Origin: Oncomelania hupensis
Lineage: Eukaryota > Mollusca > Gastropoda > Littorinimorpha > Pomatiopsidae
Reading direction: 5' to 3'
Length of the DNA: 64,000 bases
Assembly: GCA_036898135.1 (NCBI GenBank)
Contig: CM072511.1
Span: forward strand, 27,573,610-27,637,609
Shown here: positions 44,301 to 53,300 of the stretch, one piece after another
Layout of the letters: each line of letters opens with the position of its first letter
Numbering within the stretch: the first letter of the stretch is position 1
The notes under the pieces: generated by a model
Told to the model about the DNA's origin: nothing
Database searches by the model: none
The model's input: only the letters and a program-made list of their open reading frames with translations
Made by a program: the position numbers and the translations under genes

Positions 44301-46063
44301 TGGAGTATAACGTTTTTGAGATTTTCCAAACAGCAGTTGTAAACATGCAGGTTTGTATTCTGGACAGATGTTTTTTTGTAATATCTTGTATCCGTTTAAC
44401 TTTTTAGTAATATTTGTAGGCCATTGGTTGCACTATGCGCTGTTTTGCATTTCCTCAGCATTGCGCTGCGCTGCGCTGCACTGCGTTCTGTTATTTGAAA
44501 ATATGCTTTAATAAATTATGTCTGTATTGTTTTTGTAATAGCGGCTCTTGCCTATCTGTACGGCAACCGCTGACCTGTTCATGGTCAAAACTCCAGACTT
44601 CGTCATTCAGAGGTTATACAATATCAGGCCATACAAGCAAGAGGATGAGGTAAGGGTGTGACCTCTTCTCCCAGCCTTATTATCTTTGTATACTGTATCT
44701 TTTAAATATTATAGACCACAGATGACATCTAAAAATAAGTTAGTTTTCTTTGCATTTAGCCTATGTGTCCGTTTTCTCTTTTTACTTGCCTTCCCATCTT
44801 CACCTAACTCGGTCACCTGTGCTCTCAAAGGAGGAAAGAAATCAAAATGACTTAAAACTTAAAGTATGTATAATTTTCATGATGTATTGGAAAAGCACAT
44901 TTTGTTACTGCTGCTTTGTCTTGAGAAACAAATCTCCAAATCTATATGGATCAGAGTTCAGTGTACATGTTTTATGTGCATTTCCAGACTTCAGTCTACA
45001 ACATCTGCCTTAGAACTTGCAATGATGGAATGGAGGGCTCGGAAATCTTCCAAAAGTATCCTCAACTGCTTGGTGACAGGTCAATATTTTTGTTATTCAC
45101 AGTTTTCCTTTTACATTTTTTTGATCAATGAAAATGTTGGACAATAAAAATTTGGACATGGTAATGCTTTATTACAGTATTTTCTCATATATAAATCAAT
45201 GATATATTGACAAAAGCTGTCAAGCTAATGTGACGGCTTATGTACAATTTTGGCTGTGCAGGTTGATCGGCAACTTTGTGACCTACAGCACCGAGTTCTG
45301 CTTCGTGGTGGAGGATCAAGAGGGTGTGTGCGGATATATCATGGCAGCCTGTGATGCCAAGATGTTGGCCAACAGAAGCAACGAAAGCTGGGTCCCAGCA
45401 ATCCAGAAAAAGTACCCAAAGCCTGCCAAAGAGATCCTCAACCCTGTCGAGGTCAGTGGTTTTCTGTTTGTAGCAATTTGCCTGCAAAGGAGCAGGACTT
45501 TTGTTCATGTTTTAAGAATCGTCAGTTGTATTGCAGTGGTAGGATGTAAAGTGATGATGTATAAATTGTGGTTAATGGGGGATAAAAATTCGTTGATTGA
45601 TTGTAGTGCAAACATTATCTTATGCTTTTTTTTTCGTACCAATAGCTTGTATTATTTCCTTTTAGGGCAATAAAAATACGAATTTCTTGTTTTAAATATT
45701 GGACAGAACAAATTGCTTTTTTTATAGTATAATTTATGGAGACATTCCCTGTCTGTACAGGAGATCATGCTGAGCTTCCATGCAGACAAACTGGAGGTGA
45801 AGGAGGAGGTTTTCAAATCTTACCCATCTGTCATGAGGCTGGATGTCCTCGTCAGCCGCCTGCATGACCCTGCTGTGCCCAGAAGACTGCTGGCAGCCGC
45901 ACTCTGTGCCCTGAAGGCTGCAGGCTCTATAGGCGTTCACACCCAGCTCAGCAAAGGAGACAAATTCATGATAGACATGTACGCCAAACTCGGCTACGCC
46001 AGCATTAACACTGAGGATCAGCAGACAAGTGCTGTGGTTTATATGGGACGCTCCCTTCAATAA
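20330..46063 (+). CDS. OGA: Protein O-GlcNAcase (OGA), copy 1, complete
   Basis: Removes O-GlcNAc from Ser/Thr of nuclear and cytoplasmic proteins (GH84). Exons: 20330-20360, 20708-20759, 30456-30553, 31181-31311, 32258-32426, 32639-32737, 38283-38567, 38745-39514, 40871-41045, 41490-41543, 42822-42907, 44542-44649, 44988-45079, 45262-45451, 45761-46063. All have AG/GT borders and the sum is 2643 nt = 880 codons plus stop (human OGA: 916). An in-frame TAA at 20303 fixes the ATG at 20330. Residues 7-11 GVVEG open the barrel. K42 (APKDD), D118/D119 (LFDDID), N223 and D228 (DNIHANDYD) and N256 ([10 protein letters not shown]) align with human K98, D174/D175, N280, D285 and N313, so the enzyme should be active. 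Residues about 289-500 are a poorly conserved acidic linker. A helical dimerisation stalk follows (FYLPFEHG...LHWL; GDQEPW). The C-terminal third (RLLPI to GRSLQ) is the GAT-like domain ([19 protein letters not shown]). Intron 2 is 9.7 kb and transposon-filled. Confidence 0.95.
20996..21568. mobile_element. Mutator-like non-autonomous element
   Basis: 573 bp in OGA intron 2 with long inverted termini of about 55 bp (left GGCCGTGGCTGCTCGTACGG; right end complementary, starting CAAAGTGGCTGCTCGTACGG). It is flanked by a perfect 9-bp duplication TTCTTCTAA (20987-20995, 21569-21577). Long termini plus 9-bp duplications fit Mutator-like elements. No transposase is visible. The interior holds CTAACCCTAACCC and two tandem TTACCCTACCCGTCG units. 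Confidence 0.8.
21615..23788. mobile_element. TAGGTAG-family DNA transposon, element L
   Basis: 2174 bp with termini TAGGTAGCGGCAGT and ACTGCCGCTACCTA (perfect 14-bp inverted repeat), flanked by the 7-bp duplication AAATAAG (21608-21614, 23789-23795). No intact transposase is visible; short frames inside show no family resemblance. The first seven terminal bases and the duplication length are shared with elements at 27681-28716 and 33768-36216. Confidence 0.8.
23886..27623. mobile_element. Probable DNA transposon K (borders tentative)
   Basis: Inverted subterminal segments pair 24234-24256 (CATATGACTAGAGATCAAAA) with 27527-27550 (two differences). Further similarity extends inward around GGAATTTGC. 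Possible outer borders are TTAA at 23882-23885 and 27624-27627, next to weakly matching ATATCAG[G]CTTA sequence. At least ten near-palindromic GTCATTTGTGAC-type boxes fill the interior. Reverse-strand coding remnants (26310-25940, with a degenerate [17 protein letters not shown] motif) are broken by stops. The superfamily is unresolved. Confidence 0.45.
24413..27163. repeat. Cluster of GTCATTTGTGAC boxes
   Basis: Occurrences (either strand, 0-1 mismatch): 24413-24424, 24588-24599, 24754-24765, 24802-24813, 24936-24947, 24975-24986, 26575-26586, 26761-26772, 26956-26967, 27152-27163, plus a partial at 26781-26792. Several are followed by ATGTGACACC or preceded by CAC. Such boxes inside an inverted-repeat element resemble subterminal transposase-binding repeats. 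Confidence 0.7.
27681..28716. mobile_element. TAGGTAG-family DNA transposon, element A
   Basis: 1036 bp. The left end TAGGTAGTCAAAAGCC is identical to element B (33768). The right end GGGCTTGGAGTACCTA is its imperfect complement. It is flanked by the 7-bp duplication ATAAAAG (27674-27680, 28717-28723). The first about 95 bp are nearly identical to the start of element B, and the right ends also align (GTCAAAACT...GACC/GGAC). No transposase is visible. Confidence 0.85.
28724..28998 (-). mobile_element. tRNA-derived SINE
   Basis: The reverse strand starts with a tRNA-like head (28916-28998). Acceptor halves GCCCACC and GGTGGGC pair perfectly. The A box is TAGTTTAATTGGTAGAGCG and the B box GGTTCGAATCCC. 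The anticodon arm does not form a proper 5-bp stem, so this is a SINE head and not a tRNA gene. The tail reads GTTAAACCTCAATGTTCATT then A/T-rich repeats. It abuts the right duplication of element A. Confidence 0.75.
29136..30369 (+). mobile_element. CAGACYTG-family DNA transposon, element H
   Basis: 1234 bp with inverted termini CAGACCTGCCTACC, flanked by a 6-bp duplication ATTTAG (29130-29135, 30370-30375). The interior starts a degenerate coding region at ATGGCGAGTGG (29420). After frameshifts this gives a zinc-finger-like segment ([20 protein letters not shown]) of the type seen at the N-terminus of hAT-related transposases. Stops and frameshifts show it is dead. Confidence 0.8.
30601..31076 (-). 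mobile_element. piggyBac-like non-autonomous element D
   Basis: Bounded by TTAA (30597-30600, 31077-31080) with termini CCCTCTAA / TTAGAGGG-like (AGAGAGGG on the right). It is related to 37122-37818: both share GCCTAAGCCTTA, GTAACTCCGTCAAAATGCT and a reverse-strand acidic coding relic (EESDLDF, NDLFPS) like the N-terminus of piggyBac transposases. It lies 43 bp after OGA exon 3. Confidence 0.75.
33768..36216. mobile_element. TAGGTAG-family DNA transposon, element B (nested in C)
   Basis: 2449 bp with a perfect 16-bp inverted terminus TAGGTAGTCAAAAGCC, flanked by the 7-bp duplication GTATATG (33761-33767, 36217-36223). It contains a fragment of a tRNA-type SINE (34458-34540) also present at 50850-51156. 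No intact transposase. It interrupts element C and is therefore younger than it. Confidence 0.85.
34458..34540 (+). repeat. SINE tail fragment inside element B
   Basis: Matches, in inverse orientation, 50865-50945 of the SINE in OGA copy 2 intron 1. The shared core is AACAAGAACATACCCAGCAT then TTGGCTGCAG and CCTCAATAAG. Confidence 0.7.
36343..36641 (+). mobile_element. Hybrid tRNA/5S SINE, full length
   Basis: 299 bp flanked by a 12-bp duplication TTAGTAAACACG (36331-36342, 36642-36653). The first about 40 bp hold a tRNA-type A box (TAGCGCAGTGGTTAGAGCAC). The next 50 bp closely resemble 5S rRNA positions about 45-100 (AAGTTAAGCACCGTC...GGTTAGCACTTGGATGGGTG), that is the A-box/IE/C-box promoter of 5S genes. 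The body runs to ACCACAAGGCTCTGGGACTACC-like sequence and a T/A-rich tail. A second, truncated copy lies at 7938-8178 on the reverse strand. Confidence 0.85.
37122..37818 (-). mobile_element. piggyBac-like non-autonomous element E
   Basis: TTAA-bounded (37118-37121, 37819-37822) with CCCTCTAAC on the left and TTAAAGGG on the right. It is homologous to element D over most of its length, with about 220 bp extra before the right end. Reverse-strand acidic remnants match the start of piggyBac-type transposases. In OGA intron 6. Confidence 0.75.
39610..40030. mobile_element. hAT-like miniature element
   Basis: 421 bp in OGA intron 8. The left end CAGGGATGAGATTTAACC and the complement of the right end CAGGAGTGAGATTTAGCG form an imperfect inverted repeat starting CAGG, as in hAT elements. 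Subterminal GTCGGGCTAGC- and GTCGCCTCGGGCGACC-type palindromes are present. The flanks (TCTAGTTC / CAGTTGTG) do not show a clean 8-bp duplication. Confidence 0.55.
40031..40251. other. Intron 8 spacer between two DNA elements
   Basis: AT-rich sequence with a duplicated motif (ATTATC[CT]TTAATAAA near 40105 and 40160). No coding or element ends. Confidence 0.35.
40256..40737 (-). mobile_element. piggyBac-like non-autonomous element F
   Basis: TTAA-bounded (40252-40255, 40738-40741) with imperfect inverted termini CCCTTTGAACCCG and CCTCTTGAACCCG. A different family from D and E. It carries a short reverse-strand frame with the start codon of a transposase-like protein. In OGA intron 8, 130 bp before exon 9. 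Confidence 0.75.
40362..40490 (-). pseudogene. Transposase N-terminal remnant in element F
   Basis: A 42-codon frame from an ATG at 40488-40490 to TAA at 40362. It starts with a basic stretch ([15 protein letters not shown]), then [18 protein letters not shown] short basic start followed by an acidic E/D-rich block is what I expect at the N-terminus of piggyBac-type transposases. The rest of the coding region has been deleted. Probably a remnant of the autonomous parent and not a functional peptide gene. Confidence 0.5.
42908..44541. other. OGA copy 1 intron 11, nothing recognised
   Basis: A 1.6-kb intron without a recognisable transposon border. It contains a short GCGCT-unit run (about 44461-44480). 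Confidence 0.4.
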
Positions 46064-46086
46064 AAACTTTGCAGGTTTTTAATAAA
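46059..46086 (+). terminator. Poly(A) signals of OGA copy 1
   Basis: AATAAA at 46059-46064 overlaps the stop codon (TAA 46061-46063). A second AATAAA lies at 46081-46086, only 18 bases after the stop. If the second is used the 3' UTR is about 35-50 nt. Confidence 0.6.
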
Positions 46087-46382
46087 GCATTTTATTGTGA
46101 AGGATAGAGACAGAAAGGAAACGATCTGCAATCCACATGCCAACATTTATGTGTTCTGACATTTGTGTGTAGTTATCCAGCACACTGAATATTTGTTCAA
46201 CTGCTTGTGAACTGAAAGCGTGCAAGTGAGTGTATGCAATGATATGGAGAACTCACAAAAAGTTTTGGTGTTTTTTTTTTTTTTTGGTGTTTGAATGTGT
46301 ATTTGTATGTGGTGAGAGAGAGAATTATATATGTACTTTATGGTTAGTAGTTTTCTTGTCATTTGTGTATACTGAATTATGC

Positions 46383-47110
46383 GCTCCTCAGAATAATTAT
46401 ACAGTGAAAGTTAACAGTGATAATAGACCACTTATGACATTTGATGAAGAGAAAGATTTGGGTGTGACATTTGACAAAACCCTCTCCTTTGATCCAAATA
46501 TGCAAAATTGTGTCAATATAGCCAACAAAATGATAGGAGTAATTAAAAGGACTTTTAGTTTCTTAGATGAAGATATATTTTCTGTAAACTGTACAAATCA
46601 ATGGTTAGGCCTCTCCTTGAATATGCCAGTACAGTATGGTGTCCCGTGTTAAGAAGACAGTATTGTGATTGAGGGAGTGCAGAACTCAAAACTTGTGAAG
46701 GCCTTTAGGGATAGGTCTTTTCATGAAAGTTTATAGTATCCACAACTTCACTCATTGTATGGCCATAGAATTAGAGGGGATTTGATTTAAGCATACAAAA
46801 TGTACAATGGACTGGATGATTTAAGATAATTAGATTTCTTTGCATCGCCTCATTGCAATATTACACACAGAAAAAATATTTATTCAACATTCCAATTCTA
46901 ATGTTTTAATTTTCTAACACAGTTACTGCTAACAGGAATACTCTACCTGTTTCACTTAAGTAAAAAAACAGACTTTCAGAGTTTAAAAATATGTTTTATT
47001 GCTATGATGAAGGAAATGCACAGGACATTTACATGCTCGACAGACCCACTGAGTTATTGCCAATTTGAGGAAGGGGCATTTAGAAAGGCTTCACGGCCTG
47101 TTTTGTAACC
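46383..47110 (+). mobile_element. CR1/Jockey-like RT C-terminal fragment
   Basis: Broken frames encode the segment after the RT core: EEKDLGVTFDKTLSFDPNM, NIANKMIGVIKRTFSFLDED, then KLVKAFRDRSFHE, SLYGHRIRGDLI and AYKMYNGLDDL. The frameshifts and stops show an old copy. It sits 300 bp past the end of OGA copy 1. It differs in sequence from the LINE at 16774. Confidence 0.8.
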
Positions 47111-47746
47111 ACACTACTACTATTGCTACTACATTGATAAACATTATGTTTTTTATGTTGTCAGCATGACATTGATCCACTGTACTTATTTGCTTTGCTA
47201 AACTGTTCTATGATCTGTTTTGTTTATGGCATACTTTTGAAATACCTTTTTGGATTTAATGATATTTGTTTTCTTATTTATTATTTTGGCAGGCTTTGTG
47301 TCTGCTTAATTGAAAGTTGTTTCTGGTCACGTTCTGTTTCAGTTATTTTTGTTTTTATGAGGCTCATTATTTACATTTACATTATTTTTATTTGCACCAA
47401 GTTCGAGTTTGGTATTGTTCCAGTGTTGTTAATGAAACTCCTGATTATATAGGTGCTGACTTGTTTTTCTGTGATAATTTCCAAACTTTGTACTGTGGAG
47501 TTGTGAAACATTGAACTGCATAAAATGTTATTTGACAGAAATTAACAATGCTCAACAATTCCAAAATGACATTTATTTTGCTAATAGGAGTAGAAATACA
47601 GTAAATAAAAATATATTTGCTGTTAGTAGATTGCTGCTGTGATGTGATTAAAAAATAAGAATAGAATCTTTGTATCGTGAATACAAGAAGTGGAACAAAA
47701 TTAGTGAGTGTGTGTTTGCTGCATTTAGTTCTCTTCTTTACTTATG
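47111..47746. other. Intergenic, nothing recognised
   Basis: AT-rich spacer between the LINE fragment and an R570 copy. No gene was recognised. Confidence 0.35.
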
Positions 47747-48320
47747 TACTTTCCCCATATGGGGTTACCGGGGGTATCCGTATAAATAGTGCTTTACATT
47801 CCCACTGTCAGTTTTTCTCATTTGTTCTTTCTCATTCCTACTCTGTTCTATCAATCTACTATACTATCTTCTTCTTCGCTAGACAAGTCACTATCTTTTT
47901 TTTTAAAAACTCTTCCTGGACAAAACTCTGATTTGTGTGTGAGGTCTGTTGTATCAGCTTGGGAATATGCTTTCTGTGAAATGGTCACTAGGGCTTCCTA
48001 TGATATTATTATTTAGCAATGTAGGAATTTTATGTGTTTGTTGCAATTTTATAAGGATGTTTGTATTCTATTTTGTTTTTGTAAACGGGGGTTCGATAAA
48101 TTAGAGTATAGCCTCAGCATCCCCTGCGTGGGATGCCTTGATTGTACAGTAACTGGCTGGTGGAGTGCCTTCAGCGTTATCACTGGGGTTGTTTTAGCAG
48201 ATCTTTTATGCGGATCAGGGGTGAGTCCTCTTTCAGCGAAGTTGTGGTCTTGATTTTGTGATCCTGATTCTGCTCTTTGCAGTCAGCTGGACCCTGTAAG
48301 CAATGAATAACTAACTTAGT
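47747..48320 (+). mobile_element. R570 retroposon copy 3
   Basis: Has the CCGTATAAATAG box near its start, the CTTCTTCGCTAGAC landmark and the AGCTGGACCCTGTAAGCAA end. More diverged than copies 2 and 4. It shares the CCCTGTAAGCAA ending with copy 1. Confidence 0.75.
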
Positions 48321-48700
48321 ATTGTCTTTCATCCTGTTCTGTACTCCTTTACTATTTCTTGTCATGTTTTTTTTTCCTGCAAGCAGGTACAATTTTAAAC
48401 GAACTTGTACTTAAAAAGATGTGATTTTGTTGGCCAGCGATGCGAAAAGGACATGAGACACAGCTACTCTAAATACCTTTCACAATTAACAAGGTAAAAT
48501 TCTTGAACCATTTAAACATCCTTGTTGGCAGTCATACAAGTCATGGAAAATGGTTTAGGTCATTTTGGTGATTAAAGTATGACATTGACTAGAACCAAAG
48601 ATTGCTTAGCAATCAATAAGATCAATACCTTAACTACTAAAATTTATGTAAGCTCTAGGTCTAAAGGGGTCCATGAACTAGTCGACAAACACATCCTTAT
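48321..48700. other. Intergenic spacer, nothing recognised
   Basis: About 380 bp between two R570 copies without a recognisable feature. Confidence 0.35.
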
Positions 48701-48710
48701 CTTGACACGT

Positions 48711-49282
48711 ACCCCCGTTGGGGTGCCGAGGGTTTCAGTATAAATAGTATCCCCACTTTCTGGAAATTTAGTGCTTTAAATTCCCACTGTCGCTGTCTTT
48801 CTCATTTGCTCTTTCTCAGTCCTGCTCTGTTCTATCAATCTGCTATACTATCTTCTTCTTCGCTAGACCAGTCACATACCTTTTTTCCTTGAAAACTCTT
48901 CCGGGACAAGACTCCTTGTTTGTGTATGATGTCTGTTGGATCAGCTTGGGAATATTGGACGCTTTCTGCCAGGTGGTCACTAGGGCTTCCTATGATGTTA
49001 TTATTTAGCAATGTAGGCATTTTATATACGTTTTGTTGATAATTTATAATGATGTTTGTATTCTATTTTGTTTTTGTAAACGGGGGTTCGATAAGTTGGG
49101 GTGAAGCCTCAGCCGTCCCCTGCGTGGGATGTCTTTATTGTAAAGTGACTGGCTGGTGGATGGCATTCAGTTTTCCCACTAGGGTTGTTTCAACAGATCT
49201 TTTATGCGGATTGGGGGTTGTCCGGTCCTGATTTGGCTCGGAAGAGTCCGCTGGACCTAAAGCAACAATTATGTAATGTAAT
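48711..49282 (+). mobile_element. R570 retroposon copy 4, with target duplication
   Basis: 572 bp flanked by a perfect 10-bp duplication CTTGACACGT (48701-48710, 49283-49292), which fixes both ends. It begins ACCCCCGTTGGGGTGCCGAG, then TTTCAGTATAAATAGT (TATA-like), and ends with CGCTGGACCTAAAGCAACAA and an AT-rich tail. The duplication length varies or is unseen at the other copies, which fits target-primed retroposition. No A/B box or coding frame was found. Confidence 0.85.
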
Positions 49283-49292
49283 CTTGACACGT

Positions 49293-49664
49293 GAGTGTCT
49301 GATACTATATTCTTAATATCCTGATTAAGAGAGAGAGACGCATTACCATATATCGCATGTCCAGATACTGGCGTCTACTGTAGCCATTGTCTTTAGCAGC
49401 AATGAACACAACTTCTCGAAAAATTGAACAACTTCAAACAAACAAGCTTTTCTAAGATGACAACAATTTACCTTCACTACAAAAAGCCATCTACAGTTTC
49501 TCTTGCTGCAGGTTCTCACAGAAAAGAGGACAAGAAACAGACTCATAGGTAAATGAAGGAGTCTATGAACCAAAAATAGTGCAAAAACATAGAAAAATAA
49601 AAATAAATACGTGTGTGTGTGTTGGGGGAGGGGAGAAGAGGGAGAGATATAACCTACCCCATGA
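49293..49664. other. Intergenic spacer, nothing recognised
   Basis: Contains a short GA run near 49327 and a GT run near 49611-49622. No gene or transposon end was found. Confidence 0.35.
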
Positions 49665-49679
49665 CACAAGTAGCGCCTA

Positions 49680-49946
49680 GCGGGGCCGGGTAGCTCAGTT
49701 GGTAAGAGCGTCTTGCTAGTAACCGAAAGGTTGCTGGTTCGAATCCTGGATTGGTCAACGTGTGATCATATTATTTTCCCCTTTAACAACTGGCCCGCTG
49801 GTGTCAGTATAAATCGGTCCACTAGTCACCTATATGCGAAAGTGTCGTGTGACTATAATCTACATACAACAACAAGTAGCGCCTAATATATAATTAATCG
49901 TCCCCTATACGCTTATGTGTCCGGGGACGTTAAGCTATATTCAACT
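49680..49946 (+). mobile_element. tRNA-derived SINE(s) between three 13-bp repeats
   Basis: A tRNA-like head (A box TAGCTCAGTTGGTAAGAGCG, B box GGTTCGAATCC) starts at about 49680. The T-stem pairs poorly, so it is not a tRNA gene. CAAGTAGCGCCTA occurs at 49667-49679, 49873-49885 and 49947-49959. The first interval holds the tRNA-headed unit. The second holds a 61-bp piece ending GGGGACGTTAAGC, a SINE-like tail. Confidence 0.75.
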
Positions 49947-49959
49947 CAAGTAGCGCCTA

Positions 49960-50180
49960 CCTACCCTTACTAACAGTGTCTTTAGAAGGGTGAAAATGCC
50001 GAAATTCTGCTGGTGAAAATAGGTCTAGTCTAGGGCTAGGATTAAAGTTAGCCCTAACCCTAATCCAAATTCTAACTAACTGTAATCCTAACGCTAAATA
50101 TCACATTTGCCGTAAAATTTTTATTCCGTATCTTTACCTAATTTAAGAAGGGGGAATAATACAGACACTTCAACATATAC
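49960..50180. other. Sequence upstream of OGA copy 2
   Basis: AT-rich with a short CCCTAACCCTAA tract near 50050. It forms the distal promoter region of OGA copy 2. No other signal is recognised. Confidence 0.4.
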
Positions 50181-50190
50181 GCATGCGCAC
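50181..50190 (+). promoter_or_regulatory. Putative NRF1-like promoter site, OGA copy 2
   Basis: GCATGCGCAC, 118 bp before the ATG at 50308, is identical to the site upstream of copy 1. The context here (TACGCATGCGCACTT) matches the NRF1 palindrome slightly better. Function is inferred from position and repetition only. Confidence 0.4.
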
Positions 50191-50307
50191 TTGGAATTTT
50201 GTAGTCATTTTGTCTGGAACCGACTACGCACTACCGAAGTCTTAAAGATAGGTAACCTGTTTAGCAAGTGTTCTAGGCGAAAAAATCGCTATAAGTTTCA
50301 GGAGATC

Positions 50308-53300
50308 ATGACAGGCACTGATAAAACCCAAACTGGTCGGAGTGACGTGTTTACGCTTGGCGTTGTGGAAGGTAATGTAAAATTGTCTGCTTCAAAATGG
50401 CGTCTGCTATTTTTGCTTAGTCTGCAAGGGATTCTTGTTGATTTGCACTGCAGGACTTTCTTGGCTCAGTAAAAAAAAGAGTATCGAGTCTTACAGTGCT
50501 GTTTGGCAACAGTTAAGATCACGTAAGCCGTTTACTTTAGCACCCTGGTTCAGTAATCAGTTAATAATGACAACAGCATCATAACCTTATCCCTAACTAT
50601 AGACTTCTACTAGAAGTAGAACCATACTCCATTAGTCCATAGTATCATACTTTGGCAGTCTATGTTAGGAATATTTGAAAATTCAACTATTATAGGCATA
50701 CTGAGTATGACTGATAGTTGAATTTTCAAATCAAAGGGACCTGGGTTTTACAACTCCATAGACTTCAACTTCAAGAAAGCTTTTCATTAGAGTGTGGAAC
50801 TTGTAACAGACTCTGGCACATCCTCAGAGCGTTGAACGTCGAAGAAGGGCTCTTCTTCTTTCGTTGGGGGCTCCCACCCTCAGCTTATTGAGGACTCTGC
50901 AGCCAAATGCTGGGTATGTTCTTGTTATTGGCACTCACCTGTCAAGGACATCATGTGCGTCAGGATCTTTAAAGTCCGTTATGATGGAGTGCATGCGACA
51001 CAGATTAGACCTCAGTTTATACTCTCATCTGAAGGAGTAGGAAACGGGAGTAAAGTGTCTTTACCAAGGACACAACACAATGGTCCGGACAGGGCTCGAA
51101 CCCGGGACCTTCAGATCCGCAAGCCGAAGCACTACCATTAGACCACCGTGCCTCCCAACCTCCACTTCGCAGACACTTCGAACTGGGCTTGTCCAAGTCT
51201 TCCATGCTATCTACGAACACTCCAGCAGCACTGCCCTCTTTAACAAGTGAACAACCAAGTGGGTGAACGCTTTCAAACAAGTTAACAACTGTCAACTTAA
51301 GGTCAGGGCTGCCTGCTCTGTCCAGTACTGTTACATTTGTTTCTGAAGAGAGTCGTGCAGGAAAAACCTCCAAGACCACCATACCTCGGTCTCAATTTGT
51401 GCTGCAACCTCCACTTCACAGACACTTTGAACTGGTAGCTGGCAACAATGAGCTACAAGACTGCAAACACATTGAACTGGTAGCCAGCAACAATGAGCTA
51501 CCAGACCTCACTAACAAAGTAGCTGCAAAGAGCAGATGCTTGTGGCATGGAGATCAGCACAGAAATCCAAGGTCATGGAGAATAGGAGGAACATATCAGT
51601 GCCAACATAGCAATAAATGGTGAAGCCTGAAGTGTTGGAAGAGGTGACAAACTTCAAATACTATAAGAGTTACTCTGTCAAAGGATAGCAGCATTGGCTT
51701 CTCATCCAACCTCAAGCTGTTTGAGTCACTTTGTGGTCTCCATGCTGCTGTAAAGATGCAAGACCTCGACAGTTCTGGCAGATACTGAAAAGAGGATTCA
51801 GACATTTTAAACCATATCATGAGAAAGCTGCTTCGCATCTCTTACATTGATTGAGCTCAAGGTTAATGACTAGATGTGAGGAGCTTGGTCAGGAACCTTG
51901 TTTGCCCCCAAGAACCTCTACTCTTGGTACTAGCAATTATCATTGCAGAAAGCTGGCATGGGGTTTGTACCTGACACACGGCATGACAGCCTTTCGAAGA
52001 TCTTCATACTGGGCAGCGTTGAAGATGGTCACAGGTCAGAGCAGCAGAGAAAGATAATAGATGGACATGACCATGCCAGATATCAACAGCAGCCAACAGG
52101 ATACAATGGAGAATGATATCGGCTTCTTCTGCCCTCAGATTCCCCTTACGACTGCAGACGTCGAGGGGATAATGATGATAGTTGAATTAGTTCTATAAAT
52201 GCAGAAGTTAGAGATCAATGAAAAAGACCTGGGGTAAAAGTATATATTTTAGATTAAGGTATCCCACATATCCAGTGCAGTGTATGCTTTATCAGCTATC
52301 ATGAGGAGACTGTCTCAGTGCTTCTATTAAAATCCCTGTGATACAATATAATATGGATATAGGATGATTACATAATACTTGCCTAGGCACCAGGGCGTGA
52401 GCTTCATCATAGATTATTAGTGGTTGGAAGAGAAAGTTCAGAAAGTGAGGCTGTGTGACTTCTCCTCAGCATCCTTACATGTCAGGGCTGCTAAAAATGA
52501 AAATGAAAGTCAGAATGTTCAAGCCCCAGTCACCCAGGGTCGTGCTCAGAGTCAGATGCCTGGGGCATTAGATTAGGCAGCAAATGTGTGCCTCATGCTT
52601 GAGTTAGCTCCTGTATCAGCCAGCACCTTAGGAAGCTCTTGTTGCCTTGAGCTAAAAGAATCGCTGAAATTGTGAAAAAGAACGATAAAATAAAATAATA
52701 AATATTTTCTGTTGAACACATTGTATATTATACTTATATTGTCATTATTAATTACTTCACCAGGTTTCTATGGAATGCCATGGAGCGCAGAGCAAAGGAA
52801 GATCCTTTTCTCATGGTATGTTTGAAGACGTAAATTTGTCTTGAGCTATTAATACTGACTTTGTCTATGAATACATGTAGCGTAAAGTGTCAAAGCAAAT
52901 AGTATTTGAGGCATCACACAATAAACTATTCACAATATGCACTGAGTCTGAAGATCATGGTCACTGGCTACAGTAGCTTAATAATGCAGTTATTTCCAAC
53001 TGAAATGTTTTTGGATCGAGTGAGGGTTTAAAAGAAGAAAGGATGATGCATAGACAGATTATTCAGCACTTGTCCTTTTCTTCTTGTTTCGTTTTAATTA
53101 AACATGTTAATGACATGTTTTTTTTTTCCCTTTCCTCCATAGGATGCAAAAAATGGGTTTGAACACTTACATGTATGCACCAAAAGATGACAGTAAACAC
53201 AGGTCTAGTTGGAGAGATCTGTATTCAGTAGAAGAAGCTGGTAAGTCAACTCTCCGTTTCAAATTCAATGAAAAATTAATATTGAATGAGTATGGTTTGT

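Noticed and set aside
49680..49755. Possible tRNA-Thr gene
   Set aside because: The T-stem pairs poorly, and the unit is bounded by target-site duplications with a SINE body. Not a tRNA gene.
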